A stretch of 64,000 nt of DNA from Amycolatopsis jiangsuensis (GTDB lineage Bacteria > Actinomycetota > Actinomycetes > Mycobacteriales > Pseudonocardiaceae). Position 1 is the first letter of the stretch. Each line of letters opens with the position of its first letter. Positions 46,948 through 58,214 of the stretch are shown here, piece by piece. The stretch spans positions 7,900,501 to 7,964,500 of the forward strand of contig NZ_JACHMG010000001.1 of the NCBI RefSeq assembly GCF_014204865.1. Reading direction: 5' to 3'. The notes under the pieces are model-generated. The model saw only the letters and a program-made list of their open reading frames with translations, had not been told where the DNA came from and ran no database searches. Position numbers and translations under genes: made by a program.

Positions 46948-48203
46948 CCGCGCCCGCGATGCCACGTGCTTTTCGCCGATTGTGGACGGCGGCGACGGTC
47001 AGCTCGCTCGGCGATGGTGCCTACGAAGCCGCGCTTCCTTTGCTGGCTCTGCTGCTGAGTCGCGATCCGCTGGTGGTCAGCCTCGTCACCGCGGCGACGC
47101 TCGCGCCGTACCCCGTGGCCGGCTTGTTCGCGGGTGCGCTCGTGGACCGCTGGGATCGCCCGCGCACGATGTGGGTCGCCGATCTGGCCCGTGCGGCGCT
47201 GCTGGTGTTCACCGTGGCCGCCGGGATCTTCGGCCTGCTCAGCATCCCGGTGCTGCTGGGGGTGGCGTTCCTGCTCGGCACCGGGCAGCTGTTCTTCGAC
47301 ACCGCGGCGCAGGCCTATCTGCCGGATCTGCTCGCCCGCGACCAGACTCTGCTCAGGCGTGCCAACGGGTATCTGCGGGGTACCTCGACCACGGCGGGGC
47401 AGTTCGTCGGGCCGCCGGCCGGCAGTTTCCTCTTCGCGCTGGGCCGTACCGTCCCGTTCGGGGTGAACGCGGTGTCCTTTGTGGTCAGTGCGGTGCTGAT
47501 CCGCGGCCTGCCCCGGGTGCCGGTCCCGCCGCGGCAGCAGGGCCGCTCGGTGTGGGCGGAGTCGAAGGAGGGATTGCGTCACCTGGTGCGGGACCGGTTG
47601 CTGCTCGGGCTCGCGCTGCGGCCCGCGGTGGGCAACCTGGCCTTCGGCGCGTTCGGGGCGGTGCTCGTGCTGTTCGCCCGCGACGCGCTCGGGCTGGGTG
47701 CGGCCGGATACGGTTTCCTGCTGGCCGCGGAAGCCGTCGGCGGACTGCTCGGGGCGATGGTCGTGGCCGGTCCGCTGGAAAGGCGGCTCGGGACGGGCAC
47801 CGCGCTCACCGTGACCGCGCTGGTCGAGGGCGGCGCCGTGCTCGCCTTCGGGCTGGCCCGCGACCCGTGGTTCGGCGGTGCGATGTTCGTCGTGGTGGGG
47901 TGCGCGATGGCGGCCACCATGGTGCTCGGCTCGGCGCTGCGGCAGGCGGTGACCCCGGCGAGGCTGATGGGCCGGGTGACCGCGGCGTCGCGGCTGGTCG
48001 CCGTTTCCGCCGGACCTCTCGGCGCGGTACTGGGCGGCTGGCTGGCCGCCGCGGCCGGCGTCCGGGCGCCCTACCTGATCGCCGCGGGTGTTCTGGTGAC
48101 GATGATGCTGGTGACGATGAGTATGACCAGCAACCGGCGGATCGAGGCGGCACTGGCCCGGGTCGAGCAGCAACCGGTCGAGCCGGCGGTCCAGCCGGAG
48201 TAG
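46944..48203 (+). CDS. MFS exporter (MFS_3/EntS-like)
   Basis: A 419-residue major facilitator with 10-12 helices. It starts PRAFRRLWTAATVSSLGDGAYEAALPLLAL, has the loop GALVDRWDRPRTMWVADLARA, and in the middle FIGPPAGSFLFALG-like and AMVVAGPLERRLG segments, as in the EntS/MFS_3 group of exporters. Its start overlaps the ArsR stop (ATGA), so both are made together. The likely role is export of a toxic compound or metabolite sensed by the regulator. Confidence 0.9.
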   Translation: MTAPAMPRAFRRLWTAATVSSLGDGAYEAALPLLALLLSRDPLVVSLVTAATLAPYPVAGLFAGALVDRWDRPRTMWVADLARAALLVFTVAAGIFGLLSIPVLLGVAFLLGTGQLFFDTAAQAYLPDLLARDQTLLRRANGYLRGTSTTAGQFVGPPAGSFLFALGRTVPFGVNAVSFVVSAVLIRGLPRVPVPPRQQGRSVWAESKEGLRHLVRDRLLLGLALRPAVGNLAFGAFGAVLVLFARDALGLGAAGYGFLLAAEAVGGLLGAMVVAGPLERRLGTGTALTVTALVEGGAVLAFGLARDPWFGGAMFVVVGCAMAATMVLGSALRQAVTPARLMGRVTAASRLVAVSAGPLGAVLGGWLAAAAGVRAPYLIAAGVLVTMMLVTMSMTSNRRIEAALARVEQQPVEPAVQPE

Positions 48204-48250
48204 TTCGAGCAGCCGTGGAGGCCGCGGCTGCCGGCGAACGGCGGGCGTGC

Positions 48251-49084
48251 TCAGCGGCCGTCCGGGCCGGGGATGCCGACCGCACGCAGGAAGTTGTCCG
48301 CGAAGAAGTCGTACGCCTCCCCGGCTTCGGGGAGGCCGAGGACGGCGAGCGTCTCGTCCACCGGACGGCTGAGCGCGTGCAGCAGGACCGGCCCGATGAG
48401 CTGTTGCAGCAGCAGCGGGACGGGGAGGTCGCGGATCCGGCCGCGGCGGATCTCCCGGCCGAGCCAGGCCCCGGCCCCGTCCAGCAGCCAGGGCAGATGC
48501 CGGCTCAGCAACGACTGGATGGCCGGATCCTGCGGCCGGGCCAGGATCTCGGCGAGAATGGCGGGCAGGACGCGGGGCTGTCGCTGGAAGTTCTCGCCGA
48601 TGAGCCGGCAGAAGGTGCGCAGGGTCGCCGCGAGGTCGTCGCCGGCCGAGTTGAGGTGGGCTTCGACGTCCGAGGTCGGGCTGTAGCGGTCGTAAACGGC
48701 CAGCAGCAGTCCGTCACGGCTGGTGAAAGTGGCGTAGAGGCTCGGGATCGAGCAGCCGGCCTCGGCGGCGACGGCTTCGACGGTGAACGCGGCGAGGCCG
48801 AGCTCGCCGACCAGGCGGGCACCGGCTTCGACGGCACGATCGCGGACCGGCCGCCGGCCGCCGGGATCGATCCCGGCGGCCCGTACCGCCGCGTCGAGCG
48901 CGTGCCGGGTGCCGCCGAGTCGCCGGAGCAGGGTGCTCCGCGAGATTCCGGCGTCCTCGGCGATGGCCTGCACGGACACGTCCGCGATGTCCTTGTCGAG
49001 CCGGCGGGCGGCGTTCAGCGCGGCATCGACCAGGTCCTGGTGTACCTCGGCGGAGCGGCTCGGTGCGCGGCCGTCGGTGCTCAT
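48251..49084 (-). CDS. TetR family regulator with two tandem DNA-binding domains
   Basis: A 277-residue protein. Unusually, two TetR-type helix-turn-helix domains follow each other: the first at about residues 17-70 (VSVQAIAEDAGISRSTLLRRLG) and the second at about 84-133 (FTVEAVAAEAGCSIPSLYATFTSRDGL). One C-terminal ligand domain follows. ATG 49084 has GGAGG 10 nt upstream; the long upstream frame is antisense noise. It lies 44 bp after the monooxygenase gene on the same strand, so the two probably share one promoter near 50190, where inverted repeats are seen. Confidence 0.88.
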   Translation of the reverse strand: MSTDGRAPSRSAEVHQDLVDAALNAARRLDKDIADVSVQAIAEDAGISRSTLLRRLGGTRHALDAAVRAAGIDPGGRRPVRDRAVEAGARLVGELGLAAFTVEAVAAEAGCSIPSLYATFTSRDGLLLAVYDRYSPTSDVEAHLNSAGDDLAATLRTFCRLIGENFQRQPRVLPAILAEILARPQDPAIQSLLSRHLPWLLDGAGAWLGREIRRGRIRDLPVPLLLQQLIGPVLLHALSRPVDETLAVLGLPEAGEAYDFFADNFLRAVGIPGPDGR

Positions 49085-49128
49085 CGGCTCGTCGCCTCCG
49101 GAGGGGGTGGGACGCGGACCCGCCGATT

Positions 49129-50166
49129 CTAGCCGCGGACTTCGGCCAGGCCCGCTGCCCGCAGGGCCGGGGCGACCTCGGTGCCGATCAGCTCGTGGGA
49201 ACGCACGAGGTCGGCGTGGTCGAACAGGGCGAAGTCGGTGAACGCCACGAGCGAGCCGTAGCCGCCCGCGCGGCACTGCTCGACCAGCCGCTCGGTGACT
49301 GTCTTCGGAGAGCCGACGGCGAAGTCGTCGGGGTGGCTGTGCAGCCGGGCGATCCTGTTGTCGGCGGCTTCGAGGGACTGGACGTCCCGCCGGAAGACGT
49401 CGATCGCGGCTTCGCGCTTCTCCTCGGCCTCGGAGTCGGAGCCGGCGACGAAAACCCGGCGGCGGAGGCCGAGGTTGCGTGGGTCGAGCGGCCGCCCGGC
49501 ATCGGTGACGGCGTCGCGGTAGTGCTGCGCCAGTGCGTTCGCCTCGGGCGTCGGAAGGAAGGCGGTGCAGACCTTGTGGCCGCGTCGCCCGCCCCACGCG
49601 GCGGATTCCGGGGACATGGCGGTCACCCAGATTTTGTCGCCCGTGCCGGGACGGATCCGCGGCGAGAGAGTGACCCGGTCGAGGTTGTAGAACTGGTCCT
49701 GGTGGGTGACTGTGGGATCTTCCGCGGCCTTGCGCAGGAGGTCGGCCCCGCTGTGGTACCGCGGGCGGATGTCCTCAGTGGACAGACCGGCTTTGCGTGC
49801 CTCGACGCTGCCGGCACCCGGGGCGATGCCGGGTTCGTAACGGCCCTGGGTGAGGTAGTCGAGCATGCCCACCTCTTCGGCGAAGCGGCGGGCGTCGTGC
49901 AGCGGCAGAACACCGCCGAGGGTGCTCAGACGCAGGGTCGAGGTCTGCGCGGCGACCGCCGCCACGAGCAGATGTGTCGAGGGCGCGAGACCGGTCGGGG
50001 TGAAGTGGTGCTCGGCGAAAGCCACCCCGTCGAACCCGAAGCGCTCGCAGTCCACCCACAACCGCAGGTAACGCGAGTAAGCGGCCTGGAGCTGTTCCGG
50101 CGTCGGATCCTGCTCACCGGGCACGGTGCCCGCGTTGAACAAGGAGAAATTCCAGGTTTCGATCAT
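49129..50166 (-). CDS. LLM-class flavin-dependent monooxygenase
   Basis: A 345-residue luciferase-like oxidoreductase of the bacterial LuxA type (FMN) rather than clear F420 type. Motifs: GFDGVAFAEHHFTPTGLAPSTHLLVAAVAAQT (seen as FAEHHFTPTGL), GGVLPLHDARRFAEEVGMLD, GRYEPGIAPG, and WVTAMSPESAAWGGRRGHK. It would hydroxylate or cleave a small organic compound. ATG 50166 was chosen because AAGGAG lies 6 nt upstream; ATG 50169 is adjacent and equivalent. The downstream double TetR gene is probably co-transcribed. Confidence 0.9.
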   Translation of the reverse strand: MIETWNFSLFNAGTVPGEQDPTPEQLQAAYSRYLRLWVDCERFGFDGVAFAEHHFTPTGLAPSTHLLVAAVAAQTSTLRLSTLGGVLPLHDARRFAEEVGMLDYLTQGRYEPGIAPGAGSVEARKAGLSTEDIRPRYHSGADLLRKAAEDPTVTHQDQFYNLDRVTLSPRIRPGTGDKIWVTAMSPESAAWGGRRGHKVCTAFLPTPEANALAQHYRDAVTDAGRPLDPRNLGLRRRVFVAGSDSEAEEKREAAIDVFRRDVQSLEAADNRIARLHSHPDDFAVGSPKTVTERLVEQCRAGGYGSLVAFTDFALFDHADLVRSHELIGTEVAPALRAAGLAEVRG

Positions 50167-50186
50167 CATCGGCTCCTTCGCTCGCA

Positions 50187-50225
50187 CTGACACTTAGCAA
50201 CAGTAAACATCTATGTCAGTGTCAG
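50187..50225. promoter_or_regulatory. Candidate operator of the monooxygenase-tetR operon
   Basis: CTGACACT (50187-50194) and AGTGTCAG (50218-50225) are an 8-bp inverted repeat with a 23-bp spacer; a further GCAAGTGTC follows at 50225-50233. Several copies of the AGTGTC half-site in 50 bp upstream of the monooxygenase gene suit a multi-headed TetR regulator. Confidence 0.45.
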
Positions 50226-50346
50226 CAAGTGTCGAGCGTGCTGCCCAGGACGCATCACCGCCGGAACGGTCTCCCTGCGCATCGTCGTCGCGACCGGTCT
50301 CTCTCCCGGACGCCGCGACGGATCCGCGACCTCGATCGTGCAGACC

Positions 50347-51021
50347 TCAACCGCGGAGTTCGGTGAGCAGGCTTCGGCGCGCGGAGTGCACGTGATCCTC
50401 CGCGGCGCGGGCCAGCCGGGCCGGTTCGCCGTCGCGGATCAGGGTGGCCAGTTCGCGGTGCTCGGCCACCACTCGCGCGCGGTAGTGCTCGTTTCCCGCG
50501 GAAATTCGTTGCAGCTGGAAGAGATACACCTGGGAGCGCACCGCATGCCACGCCTCGGTGAGGCGGGCGTTGCCGGCGGCGGCGTAGACCTGGTCGTGGA
50601 AGGCGATGTCCAGCGCCAGCAACCGGGGGCCGTCGGCGCGTCCACGGACGGCGGTCGCCAGCTCCGTCACCCGGGTGTCCAGGCCGGCCAGGTTCTCCGG
50701 CGTGGCGTGCGCACGTGCGGTCGTGGCGGCCAGCCGGTCCAGCGCGGCGCGGACGGAGTAGACCTCCTCCACGTCAACGGCGGTCACGTCGACCACTGTG
50801 GTCGGCCGGTGCCAGCCGCCGTGGATCAGGCCTTCCCTTGCCAGCAGGGCCAGTCCTTCGCGGACCGAGCCGCGGCTGATCTCCAGCGACGCAGCCAGCT
50901 CGACCTCGCGCAGGGGTGCGCCGGGCGGGAAGTGGCCGGCGAAGATCGCCTCACGGACCCGGTCGGCGGCTTCCTCGGCCAGTCCGCGACGGGCCGCCTT
51001 CCTCAGCGGGGTGACTTCCAC
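50347..51021 (-). CDS. GntR family regulator (FadR/FCD type)
   Basis: A 224-residue regulator: winged helix at about residues 12-80 ([46 protein letters not shown], recognition helix SRGSVREGL) and a C-terminal FCD ligand domain with His and Asp residues for metal ([37 protein letters not shown]). The start is GTG 51021. The AATGT-TG-ACATT dyad at 51027-51038 lies just upstream. It is divergent from a VOC/SDR pair, which it may control; the effector is probably an organic acid, as is usual for FCD domains. Confidence 0.9.
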   Translation of the reverse strand: MEVTPLRKAARRGLAEEAADRVREAIFAGHFPPGAPLREVELAASLEISRGSVREGLALLAREGLIHGGWHRPTTVVDVTAVDVEEVYSVRAALDRLAATTARAHATPENLAGLDTRVTELATAVRGRADGPRLLALDIAFHDQVYAAAGNARLTEAWHAVRSQVYLFQLQRISAGNEHYRARVVAEHRELATLIRDGEPARLARAAEDHVHSARRSLLTELRG

Positions 51022-51026
51022 GGGCT

Positions 51027-51038
51027 AATGTTGACATT
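51027..51038. promoter_or_regulatory. Candidate GntR operator
   Basis: AATGT-TG-ACATT is a short dyad directly before the GntR start and 56 bp before the VOC gene. A second ACATTCG follows within 10 bp. Size and place fit autoregulation, but the dyad is short. Confidence 0.4.
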
Positions 51039-51093
51039 CGGACATTCGCCGGTCAACGTGGGGTTTCCGGTCCCGACCTCCCGAGGAGTGCCC

Positions 51094-51516
51094 ATGCCCG
51101 CCCGTCCCGCGTTCCACCTCGCCATCCCGGTCGACGACCTGGCCCGCGCCCGCGAGTTCTACGGCGGCGTGCTCGGCCTGTCCGAGGGCCGCTCGGCATC
51201 GGCCTGGGTCGACTGGGACTTCCACGGCCACCAGGTGGTCACCCACGTCGTGGCGGGGGCGCGGTCCGAGGCGGGCCGCAATCCGGTGGACGGGCACGAC
51301 GTGCCGGTGCCGCATTTCGGCCTGGTGCTCGACGTCGACGGCTTCCACGACCTCGCCGGCCGGCTGCGCGGGGCGGGCACCGAGTTCGTCATCGAGCCCT
51401 ACCAGCGCTTCGCCGGGGAACCGGGGGAGCAGTGGACCATGTTCCTGCACGATCCGGCAGGCAACGCCCTGGAGTTCAAGGCGTTCCGCGACGAGTCGCA
51501 GTTGTTCGCGAAATGA
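51094..51516 (+). CDS. VOC family protein (glyoxalase/dioxygenase fold)
   Basis: A 140-residue vicinal-oxygen-chelate protein with paired beta-alpha-beta-beta-beta modules: [23 protein letters not shown] (His metal ligand), [10 protein letters not shown] (second His) and GNALEFKAF (Glu ligand). The reaction may be isomerisation, ring opening or resistance-type binding. GAGGAG precedes the ATG. It overlaps the SDR gene (ATGA) and is divergent from the GntR gene. Confidence 0.92.
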   Translation: MPARPAFHLAIPVDDLARAREFYGGVLGLSEGRSASAWVDWDFHGHQVVTHVVAGARSEAGRNPVDGHDVPVPHFGLVLDVDGFHDLAGRLRGAGTEFVIEPYQRFAGEPGEQWTMFLHDPAGNALEFKAFRDESQLFAK

Positions 51517-52256
51517 ACGTCCTCGTCACGGGTGCCTCGCGCGGGATCGGCCGCGCCATCGCCGTCGCCTTCGCCACCCGGGGCGACCGGGTCGCCGTCC
51601 ACTGTGGATCCAACCGGAAGGCCGCGCGGGAGACGCTGGACGCGCTGCCGGGCTCCGGGCACGTGCTGGTGTCCGGCGACCTCGGCAACCCGGAGGCGGC
51701 GCAGTGGATCGCCGAGGTGGCCGAGAAGCAGCTCGGCGGGGTGGACGTGCTGGTCAACAATGCCGCGATCGGCACCTCACCGGAGACCGCCACCCCGATC
51801 GCGGACGGCTCCTACGAGCAGTGGCAGGAGGTCTGGCGGCGCACGGTGGACGTGAACCTGCTGGGCGCGGCGAACGTCTCGTTCCACGTCGCCCGGCACC
51901 TCATCGCCCGCGGTGCGCCGGGCCGGATCGTGAACGTCGGCTCGCGCGGGGCGTTCCGCGGCGAGCCCGAACACCCGGCCTACGGCGCGAGCAAGGCCGC
52001 ACTGCACGCGCTCGGCCAGTCCCTCGCGGTCGCGCTGGCCCCGCACGGGATCGCGGTCACCTCGGTCGCGCCGGGTTTCACCGCCACCGAACGCGTGGCG
52101 GGCCGGCTGACCGAGCAGGTGCGCCGGCAGAGCCCGTTCGGCCGGGTCGCCGAGCCCGAGGAGGTCGCCGACGCGGTGGTGTTCCTGGCCTCGGCGGAAG
52201 CGACCTGGGCCTCCGGTGCGGTGCTCGATCTGAACGGCGCGTCCCACCTGCGCTGA
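51513..52256 (+). CDS. SDR family oxidoreductase
   Basis: A 247-residue classical short-chain dehydrogenase: [15 protein letters not shown] cofactor loop, [11 protein letters not shown], catalytic Ser in [13 protein letters not shown] (Tyr/Lys), and the C-terminal [14 protein letters not shown]. It is close to 3-oxoacyl-ACP reductase-like enzymes but with no fatty-acid context. The start overlaps the VOC stop, so the two form an operon, probably controlled by the divergent GntR protein and used in breakdown of a small oxygenated compound. Confidence 0.93.
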   Translation: MNVLVTGASRGIGRAIAVAFATRGDRVAVHCGSNRKAARETLDALPGSGHVLVSGDLGNPEAAQWIAEVAEKQLGGVDVLVNNAAIGTSPETATPIADGSYEQWQEVWRRTVDVNLLGAANVSFHVARHLIARGAPGRIVNVGSRGAFRGEPEHPAYGASKAALHALGQSLAVALAPHGIAVTSVAPGFTATERVAGRLTEQVRRQSPFGRVAEPEEVADAVVFLASAEATWASGAVLDLNGASHLR

Positions 52257-52311
52257 GCTGTGAACTGAGTCACCCGTGCAGCAGATGGCGGCCCGGGGAC
52301 GTCGATGAGGT

Positions 52312-53790
52312 GTGCGGATCGCCGGGAAAATCGTCGTGTCCGGGCTCGCGCTGGTGGTGTTCGCCGGCACGGCCTACGGGTACGCCACTTTGCAGTCGCT
52401 GGAAGACATCACGCGAAGCAACGTGATCGACTCCCCGGGTGGTGCCACTCCGGGGGAGCAGCCCGCCGACGGAGCGGTCGACATCCTGATGGTGGGCCGG
52501 GACTCGCGGACCGACAAGCAGGGCAACCCGCTGCCCGCGGACATGCTGCGGGAACTGCGCGCAGGAGACAGCGCCGACGATCTCACCGACACCCTGATCG
52601 TGCTGCGCATTCCGAACGGCCAGCAGGCGGTGCAGGCGTTCTCCATCCCGCGGGACTCCTACGTGCCGATACCGGGGGGCGGGAAGGACAAGATCAACTC
52701 CGCGTTCGGCCGGGCCAAGCTCGCCGAGGCGAAGAAACTGCGGGCCGGCGGGGAGAGCGACAAGGGCCGGATCGAGGAGGGCTCGCTGACCGCGGGCCGG
52801 CGGGCCACCCGGCAGGTGGTGGAGGACCTGACCGGGGTCACCATCGACCACTACGCCGAGGTGAACCTGCTCAGCTTCTACCAGATCAGCAAGGCGATCG
52901 GCGGGGTCCAGGTGTGCCTGAACCAGGCCACCCACGATCCGGACTCCGGGGCGAACTTCGTCAAGGGAGAGCAGAAGATCGCCGGTGCCGACGCACTCGC
53001 CTTCGTCCGGCAGCGCAAGAACCTGCCGCGCAGCGACCTCGACCGGGTGCGCCGCCAGCAGGTGTTCCTCGCCTCGCTCGCGGGTCAGGTGCTGTCCGCG
53101 GGCACGCTGGCCGATCCGGGCAAGATGGGCGCGCTGATCGACGCGGTGAAGGAATCCGTGGTGCTGGACCAGAACTGGGACCTGCTGGACTTCGTCGCCC
53201 GGATGCGCGGAGTGTCCGGCGGCGGGATCAAGTTCGCCACGGTGCCGGTGGTGAACCCGGACTACCGTTACAACCCGGCGCACCCGACCTGGACCGCGGT
53301 GCAGGTCGATCCGGAGCAGGTCGAGACGTTCGCCGCCGGGCTGATCGGGGCCGCCGCGCCGAAGCCGGCCGCGGGGTCGGGGAAGGCCACCGTGGACGTC
53401 TCCAACGCGGGGTCCACCGAGGGCTTGGCCGGACGGGTGGCGGATGTCCTGAAGGGCAAGGGATTCACCCCCGGCCCGACCGGCAACGCGCCGACCCGGC
53501 GGACTTCGCTGGTGCGGTACCCGGCCGCGCTGGCCGACGAGGCGAAGTCGATCGCGAACGACCTCGGCGGCCTCACCACGGCGGAGTCCGCGGACGTGCC
53601 CGCGGGACACATCGAGGTGGTGCTCGGCTCGGTCTACTCCGGACCGGGAGTCGCCGCGGGCGGTGGTGCCGCGCTGGGTGCTGCCGGGGGTGGCGCGGCG
53701 CTGGGTGCTGCCGGGAGTGTTGCTGCCCGCGGCGCCGCCCGCACCGAGGAGCCGCCGATCACCTCGGCCGGCGAGAACTGCGTCGACTGA
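52312..53790 (+). CDS. LytR-CpsA-Psr family wall glycopolymer ligase
   Basis: A 492-residue envelope protein. A single N-terminal membrane helix (GKIVVSGLALVVFAGTAYGY) anchors it. The LCP domain spans about residues 55-300: VDILMVGRDSRTD, DTLIVLRIP, FSIPRDSYVPIPG, KINSAF, GLTG-like VTIDHYAEVNLLSF and FVRQRKNLPRSDLDRVRRQ. A LytR_C domain follows (VDVSNAGSTEGLAGRVADVL...). The C-terminus has Gly/Ala repeats (GGGAALGAAG twice) and a late Cys. These enzymes attach arabinogalactan or other polymers to peptidoglycan. The start is GTG 52312. Confidence 0.92.
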   Translation: MRIAGKIVVSGLALVVFAGTAYGYATLQSLEDITRSNVIDSPGGATPGEQPADGAVDILMVGRDSRTDKQGNPLPADMLRELRAGDSADDLTDTLIVLRIPNGQQAVQAFSIPRDSYVPIPGGGKDKINSAFGRAKLAEAKKLRAGGESDKGRIEEGSLTAGRRATRQVVEDLTGVTIDHYAEVNLLSFYQISKAIGGVQVCLNQATHDPDSGANFVKGEQKIAGADALAFVRQRKNLPRSDLDRVRRQQVFLASLAGQVLSAGTLADPGKMGALIDAVKESVVLDQNWDLLDFVARMRGVSGGGIKFATVPVVNPDYRYNPAHPTWTAVQVDPEQVETFAAGLIGAAAPKPAAGSGKATVDVSNAGSTEGLAGRVADVLKGKGFTPGPTGNAPTRRTSLVRYPAALADEAKSIANDLGGLTTAESADVPAGHIEVVLGSVYSGPGVAAGGGAALGAAGGGAALGAAGSVAARGAARTEEPPITSAGENCVD

Positions 53791-53804
53791 CCACCGGCCG
53801 CAAG

Positions 53805-53857
53805 TCCGTGAAGGCCTCCTTCAGAGAACTAGAGTCCCTGAAGGGGGCCTTCACGGA
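53805..53857. repeat. Palindromic intergenic repeat, copy 1 (also a terminator)
   Basis: TCCGTGAAGGCCTCCTTCAG and CTGAAGGGGGCCTTCACGGA form a 20-bp stem with one G-T pair and a 13-nt loop, 14 bp after the LCP gene stop. The GTGAAGGCCTCCT core is shared with the palindrome at 58146-58196. It lies between convergent genes and can act as a bidirectional terminator. Confidence 0.85.
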
Positions 53858-53908
53858 ACTCCACAGAGCGCCCGGCGAGCACCGGGTGGGTGAGGCAGGG
53901 CGAGCGGG

Positions 53909-56221
<2,313 letters not shown>

Positions 56222-56248
56222 CTGCCCATCGTCCGCCCCGGCGGCCGA

Positions 56249-57592
56249 TTACCCAAGCCGGGGGCGGGATTCGGCCCGCCGCAACCCGCGGTCGGCGGCC
56301 GTCACGAGCAGCAGCAGCCCGCTGATCACCACGAGCACCACGGCGAGCCGGTGCAGCCCGCCCGAATCCGCGTGCCCGCCGTAGCACTGGGCGATCACCG
56401 TGGAAGCGACGATCGCGCCGAGGTACTGCGCGGTCCGGAACAGCCCGCTCGCGGTCCCGATCGTCTCCGCGGGCGCCTCGCGGTACAGCGTGGTCTGGTT
56501 GGCCACGCTGGTCAGGCCCTGCGCGAGCCCGAACACCGCGACCAGGCCGAGCAGCCCGGCCGGCCAGGTGGAATCGTCGACGAACAGCAGCGCGACCGAA
56601 CCGGCCACGAGCGCGCCCGCGACGACGAGCAGCCGGGCGCGGACGCCGGTCGGCCGCCCGGACAGCGCGGCCGCGACCACCGCCACCGCGGACATCGGCA
56701 GGAGCATCAGCCCGGCCACGGACTCGGAGAAGCCGCGGCCCTCCTCGAGCCACTGGACGTAGCCGAACATGATCGCGTAGATCGCCATGAAGCTCAGCGC
56801 CTGACGCAGGTAGGTGCGCAGGATCGCGCGGTTGGCCGCAAGCATCCGCAGGTCGATGAACGGCGTGCGGACGCGCAGCTCCACCCACGTGAACACGCCG
56901 CCCACCGCGATCGCCGCGGCGAGCAGCCACAGATCACCGATGCCGGGTGCCATCAGGTAGCACAGCAGCACCAGCAGCGCCGCGGAGAACAACGCGATGC
57001 CGGCCAGGTCGATCCGCGCCGGTTTCGGCGCGCCCGCGGCCCGCGCCGGCGCGTCCTTCGGCACCCAGAGGACGGCCAGCAGCAAGGAGATCCCGGCCAG
57101 CGGCAGGTTCACCGCGAAGATCGCCGGCCAGCCGAACAGGCTGATCAGCACCCCGCCGAGGGTCGGGCCGATCACCATGATCGTCTGCGAGGACAGCGAC
57201 AGCACCGACAGCACCCGCGCCGGCACGCCCTGGCCGAGCGCGTCCGCCCGCTTGCGCAGCACCGCCATCGCGGCCGGGAAGCCGGCGCAGGTGCCGATGC
57301 CGAGCACCGCGCGCACGCCGGTCAGCCACTCCACCGAAACCGGGATCATCCCGCCGATCGCGGCGATGATCACCACCAGCGCGCCGCCGACCAGCACGCG
57401 CCGCGCCCCGTAGCGGTCCACCAGCAGCCCGACCACCGGCTGCCCGACCGCGGTGGCCAGGTACAGCGCGGAGATGAGCCAGGCGGTGCGTTCCGGACCG
57501 GCACCGAAGGCCTGTCCGATCGGCACCAGCGCGACGGCGATCAGCGTGGAGTTGATCGGGTTCAGCACCGCGCTCGCGACCAGTGGGGTCAC
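56249..57592 (-). CDS. MFS drug-efflux type transporter (start uncertain)
   Basis: A major facilitator with about 13-14 hydrophobic segments. It has LVASAVLNPINSTLIAVALVPIGQAFG in helix 1 and GQPVVGLLVDRYGARRVLVGG (motif A) after helix 2, and is of the DHA/QacA-like efflux type. The start is a problem: after the MarR stop there is a strong AAAGGAG, but the next in-frame codons are GTC ACG AGC, with no ATG, GTG or TTG until GTG 57592. That start leaves only a few residues before helix 1. Homology clearly continues upstream to about 57650. It is downstream of a MarR gene on the same strand, so it is probably a regulated exporter. Confidence 0.75.
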   Translation of the reverse strand: MTPLVASAVLNPINSTLIAVALVPIGQAFGAGPERTAWLISALYLATAVGQPVVGLLVDRYGARRVLVGGALVVIIAAIGGMIPVSVEWLTGVRAVLGIGTCAGFPAAMAVLRKRADALGQGVPARVLSVLSLSSQTIMVIGPTLGGVLISLFGWPAIFAVNLPLAGISLLLAVLWVPKDAPARAAGAPKPARIDLAGIALFSAALLVLLCYLMAPGIGDLWLLAAAIAVGGVFTWVELRVRTPFIDLRMLAANRAILRTYLRQALSFMAIYAIMFGYVQWLEEGRGFSESVAGLMLLPMSAVAVVAAALSGRPTGVRARLLVVAGALVAGSVALLFVDDSTWPAGLLGLVAVFGLAQGLTSVANQTTLYREAPAETIGTASGLFRTAQYLGAIVASTVIAQCYGGHADSGGLHRLAVVLVVISGLLLLVTAADRGLRRAESRPRLG

Positions 57593-57657
57593 GAGCCGGG
57601 CGCCGAAGCGGGCGGGTGCTTTCGCGGTGGTGGCGGTGCTCGTGACGGCTCCTTTGC

Positions 57658-58095
57658 TCAGCGCTGGGCGACGCGCTGCAGCAGAGGCAGCGCGCGCCGG
57701 ACGGTTTCGAGTTCCTCGGCGGTCAACTCCGCGCCGAGCGCGGCGGCGAGCCATTCCTCGCGGTGCTGGCTGATCCCGACGACGGTCTTGGCCCCGAGCT
57801 CGGACAGCGCGAGCACGGTGCGCCGCCCGTCCGCGGGGTCGGGCGTGCGGCTGAGGTAGCCGAGCGAGTCGAGCACGGAGAGCGTGGCGGCCATCGACTG
57901 CTGCCGCACGTGCTCGGCCGCGGCCAGCTCACCCTGCGTGGCCGGGCCGTCGCGATGCAGCCGGTTCAGCACGGCACTCTGCGACGGTGTGAGGATTCCG
58001 GCGTTGTCGACCTGGCGCAGCCTGCGGTGCAGCTGGCCCACCACGCCCCGGAGCCAGCCCGCCGACTCGGCGACGTGCGGGGGAACGGAACTCAT
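57658..58095 (-). CDS. MarR family transcriptional regulator
   Basis: A 145-residue winged-helix regulator: [60 protein letters not shown] (recognition helix [17 protein letters not shown]) and the wing [20 protein letters not shown] 58095 ([13 protein letters not shown]) is used; GTG 58101 lies two codons upstream inside the operator. It is followed by an MFS exporter gene, its likely target. A perfect CTGCACAG dyad overlaps the start region. Confidence 0.92.
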   Translation of the reverse strand: MSSVPPHVAESAGWLRGVVGQLHRRLRQVDNAGILTPSQSAVLNRLHRDGPATQGELAAAEHVRQQSMAATLSVLDSLGYLSRTPDPADGRRTVLALSELGAKTVVGISQHREEWLAAALGAELTAEELETVRRALPLLQRVAQR

Positions 58096-58117
58096 CTGCA
58101 CAGTCTAGCCTGTGCAG
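58096..58117. promoter_or_regulatory. MarR operator at the start codon
   Basis: CTGCACAG-N6-CTGTGCAG is a perfect 8-bp inverted repeat that touches the ATG at 58095. The place implies that the transcript starts within it and is nearly leaderless, and that the regulator blocks its own operon. A further half-site CTGTGCGA follows at 58124-58131. Confidence 0.75.
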
Positions 58118-58145
58118 CCCAGCCTGTGCGACCGTGCCCGGACAG

Positions 58146-58196
58146 CGTGAAGGCCTCCTCGAGGGAACGCGGAACTCCCTCGAGGAGGCCTTCACG
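58146..58196. repeat. Palindromic intergenic repeat, copy 2
   Basis: GTGAAGGCCTCCTCGAGGGA (58147-58166) and its exact complement (58176-58195) form a 20-bp perfect stem with a 9-nt loop, extended by one more C-G pair outside. The outer GTGAAGGCCTCCT is identical to copy 1 at 53805-53857 while the inner part differs. It lies between the MarR start region and the end of the 58215-58571 gene. Confidence 0.85.
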
Positions 58197-58214
58197 GGTC
58201 GTGGAACGAGCGGG

